Positions 57,211-64,000 of a DNA stretch of 64,000 bases are shown piece by piece. The stretch lies in the NCBI RefSeq assembly GCF_002288925.2, contig NW_022098022.1, forward strand, positions 3,583,933 through 3,647,932, given 5' to 3'. The position numbers and the translations under genes are program-made. Below the pieces are notes generated by a model. That model was not told the DNA's origin. It worked only from the letters and a program-made list of their open reading frames with translations, and did not search any database. How positions within the stretch are numbered: the first letter of the stretch is position 1; each line of letters begins with the position of its first letter. Source of the DNA: Delphinapterus leucas. Its lineage: Eukaryota > Chordata > Mammalia > Artiodactyla > Monodontidae.

Positions 57211-60200
57211 ATGGTAATGGGAACATACATATCGATAATTACTTTAAATATAAATGGATTAAGCGCTCCAACCAAAAGACATATACTGGTTGAATGAATA
57301 CCAAAACAAGACCCACATACATACTTGTCTACAAGAGACCCACTTCGGACCTAGAGACACATACTGACTGAAAGTGAGGGGATGGAAAAAGATATTCCAT
57401 GCAAATGGAAATCAAAAGAAAGCTGGAGTAGCAATTCTCATATCAGACAAAATAGACTTTAAAACAAAGACTGTTACAAGAGACAAAGAAGGACACTACA
57501 TAATGATTAAGGGATCAACCCAAGAACAAGGTATAACAATTGTAAATATTTATGCACCCAACATAGAAGTACCTCAATACATAAAGCAAATGCTAACAGC
57601 CATAAAAGGGGAAATTGAGAGTAACACAACAATAGTAGGGGATTTTAACACCCCCCTTTCACCAATGGACAGATCATCCAAAATGGAAATAAATAAGGAA
57701 ACACAAACTTTAACTGGCACATTAAACAAAATGGACAAAAAGGATATCTATAGGACATTCCACCCAAAAACAACAGAATACACTTTCTTCTAAAGTGCAC
57801 ATGGAACATTCTCCAAGATAGATCATATGTTGGGTCACAAATCAAGCCTTGGTAAATTTACAAAAATTAAAATCAAATATCTTTTCCAACCACAATGCTA
57901 TGAGACTAGATATCAATTACAGGAAAAACACTGGAAAAAATACAAACACATGGAGCCTAAGCAATACTCTACTAAATAACCAAGAGATTACTGAAGAAAT
58001 CAAAGGGGAAATCAAAAAATACCTAGAAACAAATGACAATGAAAACAGGATGACCCCAAACCTGTGGGATGAAGCAAAAGCAGTTCTAAGAGGGAAGTTT
58101 ATACCAATACAGTCCTACCTCAAGAAACAAGAAAAATCTGAAATAAATAACCTAACCTTACACCTAAAGCAATTAGAGAAAGAAGAACAACAAAAAAACC
58201 CCCAAAGTTAGCAGAACAAAAGAAATCATAAAGATCATATCACAAATAAATGAAAAAGAAATGAAGGAAAAGATAGCAAAGATTAATAAAACCCAAAGCT
58301 GCTTCTTTGAGAAGATAAACAAAACTGATAAACCATTAGCCAGACTCATCAAGAAAAAAAAGGAGAAGACTCAAATCAACAGAATTAGAAATGCAAAAGG
58401 AGAAGTAACAATTGACACTGCAGAAATACAAAGGACCATGAGAGATTATTACAAGCAACTATATGCCAAAAAAAAGGACAACCTGGAAGAAATGGACAAA
58501 TTCTTAGAAAAGCACAGCCTTCCGAGACTGAACCAGGAAGAAATAGAAAATATAAACAGACCAGTCATAAGCACTGAAATTGAAACTGTGATTAAAAATC
58601 TTCCAACAAACAAAAGCCCAGGACCAGATGGCTTCAAAGGCAAATTCTGTAATTTAGAGAAGAGCTAACACCCATCCTTCTCAAACTCTTCCAAAATATA
58701 GCAGAGGAAGGAACACTCCCAAACTCATTCTACGAGGCCACCATCACCCTGATACCAAAACCAGACAAAGATGTCACAAAAAAAGAAAACTACAGGCCAA
58801 TATCACTGATGAACATAAATGCAAAAATCCTCAAAAAATACTAGCAAACAGAATCCAACAGCACATTAAAAGGGTCATACACCATGATCAAGTGGGGTTT
58901 ATCCCAGGAATGCAAGGATTCTTCAATATATGCAAATCAATCAATGTGATACATCATATTAACAAATTGAAGAATAAAAACCATATGATCATCTCAACAG
59001 GTGCAGAAAAAGCTTTTGACAAAATTCAACACCGATTTATTATAAAAACTCTCCAGAAAGTAAGCATAGAGGGAACTTACCTCAACATAATAAAGGCCAT
59101 ATATACCAAAACCACAGCCCCCATCATACTCAATGGTGAAAAACTGAAAGCATTTCCTCTAAGATCAGGAATAAGCAAGGTTACCCACTCTCACCACTGT
59201 TATTCAACATAGTTTTGTAAGTTTTACCCACAGCAATCATAGAAGAAAAAGAAATAAAAGGTATCCAAATCAGAAAAGAAGTAAAACTGTCTGTGTTTGC
59301 AGATGACATGATACTATGCGTAGAGAATCCTAAAGATGTTACCAGAAAATGACCAGAGATAATCAATGAATTTGGTAAAGTAGCAGGATACAAAATTAAT
59401 GCACAGAAATCTCTTACATTCCTATACATTAATGATGAAAATTCTGAAAGAGAAATTAAGGAAACACTCCCATTTACCACTGCAACAAAAAGAATAAAAT
59501 ACCTAGGAATAAACCTACCTAAGGAGACAAAAAACCTGTATGCAGAAAACTATAAGAAACTGATGAAAGAAATTAAAGATGAAAGCAAACAGTTGGAGAG
59601 ATATATCATGTTCTTGGATTGGGAGAATCAACATTGTGAAAATGACTCTACTACCCAAAGCAATCTACATATTCAATGCAATCTCTATCAAACTACCACT
59701 GGCATTTTTCACCGAACTAGAACAAAAAATTTCACAATTTGTATGGAAAAACAAAAGACCCCGAATAGCCAAAGGAATCTTAAGAAAGAATAACGGAGCT
59801 GGAAGAATCAGGCTCCCTGACTTCAGGCTGTACTACAAAGCTACAGTAATCAAGACAGTACAGTACTGGCACAAAAACGGCAGGATAGATAAATGGAACA
59901 GGATAGAAGGCCCAGAGATAAACCCATGCACATATCGTCACCTTATTTTTGATAAAGGAGGCAAGAATATACAATGGAGAAAAGACAGGCTCTTCAATAA
60001 GTGGTGCTGGGAACACTGGACAGCTACATGTACAAGCATAAAATTAGAACACTCCCTAACACCATACACAGAAATAAACTCCAAATGGATTAAAGACCTA
60101 AATGTAAGGCCAGATACTCTAAAACTCTTAGAGGAAAACATAGGCACAACACTCTATGACATAAATCACAGCAAGATCCTTTGGTCCACCTCCTAGAGAA

Positions 60201-61229
60201 ATGGAAAGAAAAACAAAAACAAATGGGACCTAACGAAACTTAAAAGCTTTCCTGCAGCAGAGGAAACCATAAACAAGAGGAAAAGACAACCCTCAGAATG
60301 GGAGAAAATATTTGCAAATGAAGCAACTGACAAAGGATTAATCTCCAGAATTTACGAGCAGCTCATACACTCAATAGCAGAAAACCAAAAACCCAATCAA
60401 AAAATGGGCAGGGGCTTCGCTGGTTGCATGGTGGTTGAGAGTCTGCCTGCCGATGCAGGGGACATGGGTTCGTGCCCTGGTCTGGGAAGATCCCACATGC
60501 CGCGGAGCGGCTGGGCCCGTGAGCCGTGGCCGCTGAGCCTGCGCGTTCAGAGCCTGTGCTCCGCAACGGGAGAGGCCACAACAGTGAGAGGCCCACGTAC
60601 TGCAAAAAAAAAAAAAAAAAGGGCAGAAGACCTAAGTAGACATTTCTCCAAAGAAGATATACAGATTGCCAACAAACACATGAAAGGATGCTCAACATCA
60701 CTGATCATTAGAGAAATGCAAATCAAAACTACCATGAGGTATCACCTCACAGCAGTCAGAATGACCATCACCAAAAAATTTACAAACAATAAATGCTGGA
60801 GCAGGTGTGGAGAAAAGGGAACCCTCTTGCACTGTTGGTGGGAATGTAAATTGATACAGCCACTATGGCGAACGGTATGATGGTTCCTTAAAAAAACTAA
60901 AAATAGAATTACCATATGACCCAGCAATCCCCCTCCTGGGCATATACCCTGAACAAACCATAATTCAAAAAGAGACATGTACTACAATGTTCATTGTAGC
61001 ACTCTTTACTATAGATAGGACATGAAGGCAACCTAAGTGTCCATCAACAGATGAATGGATAAAGAAGATGTGGCACATATATACAATGGAATATTACTCA
61101 GCCATAAAAACAAACGAAATTGAACTATTTGTAGTGAGGTGGATGGATCGAAAGTCTGTCATGCAGAGTGAATTAAGTCAGAAAGAGAAAAACAAATACC
61201 CTATGCTAATACGTATATATGGAATCTAA
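57211..61229 (+). pseudogene. L1 ORF2 remnant, plus strand, split by a SINE
   Basis: Starts at the ATG at 57211 and ends at the stop at 61227-61229 after an IYGI-like end; without the SINE it would be near the usual length. The first stop comes early, near 57296. The endonuclease part (57374-57793) keeps NIYAPNIEVPQY and the catalytic-type GDFNTPLS. A stop breaks the segment before the SAHGTFS/IDH block. The reverse-transcriptase part keeps [10 protein letters not shown] (58892-59212 frame) and FADDMILC with the catalytic pair at about 59300, but motif B is damaged by a frameshift. The distal part is open over 59579-60196 ([14 protein letters not shown]). The cysteine-rich end ([14 protein letters not shown]) lies after the SINE at about 60805-60850. 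Confidence 0.92.
60412..60620 (+). mobile_element. CHR-2-type SINE inserted in L1 ORF2
   Basis: Runs from 'ggggcttcgctggttgcatg' to a pure A-tail of 18 bases. The flanks 'aatgggcag' and 'aaagggcag' suggest a short target duplication of L1 sequence. Because it lies inside the L1, the SINE is younger than the L1. A 158-codon plus frame (60404-60880) is a chance fusion of SINE and ORF2. Confidence 0.94.
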
Positions 61230-61602
61230 AGATAAAACGAAAAAAAAATGTTCTGATAAACCTAGGGGCAGGACAGGAATAAAGACGCAGACGTAGAGAA
61301 TGGACTTAGGGATACTGGGAGGGGAAGGGTAAGCTGAGACGAAGTGAGAGAGTTACATTGACATATATACACTACCAAATGTAAAATAGATAGCTAATGG
61401 GAAGCAGCTGCATAGCACAGGGAGATCAGCTCGGTGCTTTGGGACCACCTAGAGGGGTAGGATATGTAGCGTGGGAGGGAGATACAAGAGGGAGGGGATA
61501 TGGGGATATGTATATATATAATTGATTCACTTTGTTATACAGTAGAAAGTAGCTCAACATTGTAAAGCAATTATACTTCAATAAGATTGTTAAAAAGAAA
61601 AG

Positions 61603-62149
61603 ATATATACTTTTCAAACATTAACTGAGTTATTTTTTTAAAGTTTTGTCAGTGATCCCTGAAGTTAGATAATTAGATTATTCTTGACGAATCCTCTTAT
61701 GTTAATTATTTAAATAATTATTTAACCAAATCCTCATGTAGACTTAGGCTGAGGCATATTCATGCAGTGTCCTAATAGAGCTTTATTCCTGATAGTTTCA
61801 ATTTATTTATACTCTGATATAATTTAAATAATGTTATGAAAATTATTTAAGGGCATCTTCTCTTTATGTAATGCACATATTAAACCACTTTCATAGTCAC
61901 TCATTTATTACAATAATTTTTTATCCAGAAAGTACTGTAACTCCTCCTGCCTTAAAATACTTACTGTTTTTAATAGTAAGTAGCTTAAACTTAAGTCAAT
62001 TTGTATATTTCTATTTATATATACAGTCTCTAAATACGGGAACTCAAATATGGGATGTTGATACTTTAAGAGATCATTATTAAAACTGCCTTATGAATTT
62101 AATTATATTGCTTAGATAAGAGCTTTCTTTTTTAGCATAGAAAATGTTT
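61603..62149. other. Unassigned A+T-rich spacer between two L1 ends
   Basis: About 550 bases with nothing recognised; separates two sense-oriented L1 3' ends. Confidence 0.45.
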
Positions 62150-62157
62150 CATTTGAA

Positions 62158-62872
62158 ATGCAAATCAAAACTACAATGAGGTATCACCTCACACTGGTTA
62201 GAATGGACATTATCAGAAAATCTACAAACAAAAAATTCTGGAGAGGGTGTGGAGAAAAAACCCTCTTGCACTGTTGGTGGGAATGTAAATTGATACAGTC
62301 ACTATAGAGAACAGTATGGAGGTTCCTTAAAAAACTAAAAATAGAATTACCATATGGCCCAGCAATCCCACTCCTGGGCATATACCCAGAGAAAACCACA
62401 ATTCAAAAAGACACAGGCACACCAGTGTTCATTGCAGCACTATTTACAATAGCCAGGTCCTGAAAGCAACCTAAATGCCCATCGACAGACGAATGGATAA
62501 AGAAGATGTGGCACATATATACAATGGAATATTACTCAGCCATAAAAAGGAATGAAATTGGGTCATTTGTACAGATGTGGATGTATCTAGAGACTGTCTT
62601 ACAGAGTGAAGTTAAGTCAGAAAGAAAAAAATAGTGTATATTAACGCATATATGTGGAATCTAGAAAAATGGTACAGAAGAACTGGTTTGCAAGGCAGAC
62701 ATAGAGACACAGATGTAGAGAACAAACGTATGGACACCAAGCTGGGGTGGCAGGGTGGTGGTGGGATGAACTGGGAGATTGGGATTGACATATATACACT
62801 AATACGTGTAAAATGGATAACTAGTAAGAACCTGCTGTATAAAAAATGAAATAAAATTCAAAATATTTGTCT
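62158..62872 (+). mobile_element. 5'-truncated L1 tail (type B 3' UTR) with short target duplication
   Basis: Begins in distal ORF2 ('atgcaaatcaaaactacaat', 'cctcttgcactgttggtggg'), continues to 'gaatgaaattgggtcatttg' and the 3' UTR 'gggattgacatatatacact', ending 'gctgtataaaaaatgaaata'. The flanks 'catttgaa' at 62150-62157 and 62873-62880 are identical. The ORF2 part corresponds to 60715-61230 of the neighbouring long L1, but the 3' UTR is of the other type. Confidence 0.92.
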
Positions 62873-62880
62873 CATTTGAA

Positions 62881-64000
62881 TGAATGCTAAAATAAAGTAT
62901 TTAAGAAAATCACATCAAACTATTACATAATTATTTTTTGTTTTTATTTTTCTTTTTGAGTTACTAAGTGTAATAGCAGACATTAATGAGAGCTAGTCTG
63001 CTTACTACCTTACTCTCAAAGTAATCACTGTGATGGTTTTTATTTTCTATAATTTTTAGTGACAATACACCTCATTTGTTTGAAATCATCAAGGAGGAAG
63101 TTAGGCAATGAAGTGTAGTTCCTTCAAATTTAAACATTAAATTATATCTGCTCGTGAAATTTAGTCTTGAAATTATTTTCCTCTTCCTTGTCACAATGTT
63201 GAAAACATTGAGGATTATATACACATGTATATAATCTTAGAATTATCATTCATAACATCAAACATTACAGTGTTACATTTGGGTTTTCATACATTGATAT
63301 TTTAAGAGCTATTATGGTGCAAAGTGTTGTTCAGCCCAAGCTTGTGTTATTTATTTGTATTTTAATCTGGGCTTGTAAATTTGATCCAGTGTTGTTTTAC
63401 ATGGCCAAAAGTTTGCTTTAATCTCTCTCATTTCATTTTCATATTGCTGCTCCCAATGTTAAAAGGTTTCAGAAATAAGCAGCTTCTGAGGTTGTAAGTA
63501 AATTAAGAATTAATAAATTATTAACTCAGAGTAGTGGCTTTAGACACTAAACACTTTCCAAAGATTTAAAATGTATTAATTCGATTTTATGAATTTCTGG
63601 TTTCTTCTTTAGAATTATTTTACGTAGTTTTAGAAAAATGCTTTCTTTAGAATTACGATAGGTATTATCAGTTTTCTGGTTGAAAGCCAGGCAGCTCATT
63701 CCTTCTTACATGCAGTAGCTCTGGTTTGTGTGGTTGTTTGCCATTTGCAGATCCATGTACCCAGGAAAATCTTCTACCCCCAAGGGTGTGGTCATTAATG
63801 GTGAAAATCACATGCACATGTTACCCAAACATATTCAGTGGGAATCAGGAGCAGTCAGCTGGAGGGCACCTGGGAAAGGATTTGTCATCGATAAATAGGT
63901 ACCCACGGAAGAAAATGTAGTTGTCTTTGTTGGACATTGCAGTTTTTGCCTGTGACACCTAGAATCTCATTAGCCATCTAGCAACGGAAAAACAAAAAAC
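62881..64000. other. Unassigned sequence to window end
   Basis: No gene or confident repeat. 63660-63920 is less A+T-rich and might be very old repeat, but I could not place it. The 64-codon frame at 63726-63920 has no support. Confidence 0.4.

Larger units (their letters stand above)
55744..61602 (+). mobile_element. Near-full-length L1, plus strand, interrupted by a SINE
   Basis: About 5.65 kb of L1 plus a 0.2-kb SINE. The 5' UTR starts at a point equal to position 15676 of the minus-strand L1, so roughly 600 bases of the 5' end are missing. Then come ORF1 (56243-57152), ORF2 (57211-61229) and a 3' UTR ending 'cttcaataagattgtt' with a weak A-rich tail. No clear target duplication was seen. 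Its 3' UTR is of the same kind as the 10061-16272 element. Both frames are broken, more heavily than in that copy, which suggests it is older. Confidence 0.92.

Noticed and set aside
60404..60880. 158-codon plus-strand frame ending in a cysteine motif
   Set aside because: A chance join of SINE sequence with the end of L1 ORF2; not a gene.

Overview
The window looks like mammalian nuclear DNA from a cetacean (whale, dolphin or porpoise). The main evidence is six copies of the long tRNA-derived SINE of the CHR-2 type and two shorter, older CHR-1-like copies, together with near-full-length L1 elements of the matching lineage. The sequence is visibly A+T-rich, with short frames, no bacterial-style operons and no long non-repeat open reading frame. 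I find no host gene, tRNA, rRNA, CRISPR array or phage. It reads as intergenic or deep intronic 'gene desert' built from transposon layers. Family names are from memory of consensus sequences, not from a database search.

Layout. 1-565 is an old L1 ORF2 remnant. A probable solitary LTR lies at 3768-4380. 4845-6275 holds an old antisense L1 end with an MER5A hAT transposon inside it, followed by a sense L1M-type 3' UTR. 10061-16272 is a full-length (about 6.2 kb) L1 on the minus strand with a recognisable target-site duplication. 17670-18393 is a head-to-head pair of L1 3' ends. From 19239 to 32855 are SINEs, several nested in older L1 pieces, plus L1 tails and MIRs. 42240-46068 is a mosaic of at least four L1 pieces. 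46368-48743 is a full-length-sized Tigger1-like (pogo) DNA transposon with both terminal inverted repeats and a decayed transposase. 51195-55712 is mostly unique sequence with MIRs and a 200-bp pyrimidine tract. 55744-61602 is a second long L1 on the plus strand, interrupted by a SINE, followed at 62158-62872 by a shorter L1 tail.

How the parts relate. The L1s supply the only coding-like sequence (ORF1 RNA-binding protein, and ORF2 endonuclease plus reverse transcriptase), and every copy is broken by stops or frameshifts. The SINEs have no coding capacity and presumably moved using L1 machinery; their flanking duplications and A-tails fit that. Insertions into older elements give a relative order of events. 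The two long L1s face each other about 39 kb apart, which is the most obvious structural feature of the window.

I did not find a convincing undescribed biological system. The more interesting leads are the inverted L1 pair, the complete Tigger copy, two kinds of L1 3' UTR side by side, a microsatellite that appears to have grown inside a SINE target duplication, an N run whose length exactly equals the SINE segment it hides, and one weak exon-like segment with good splice signals.
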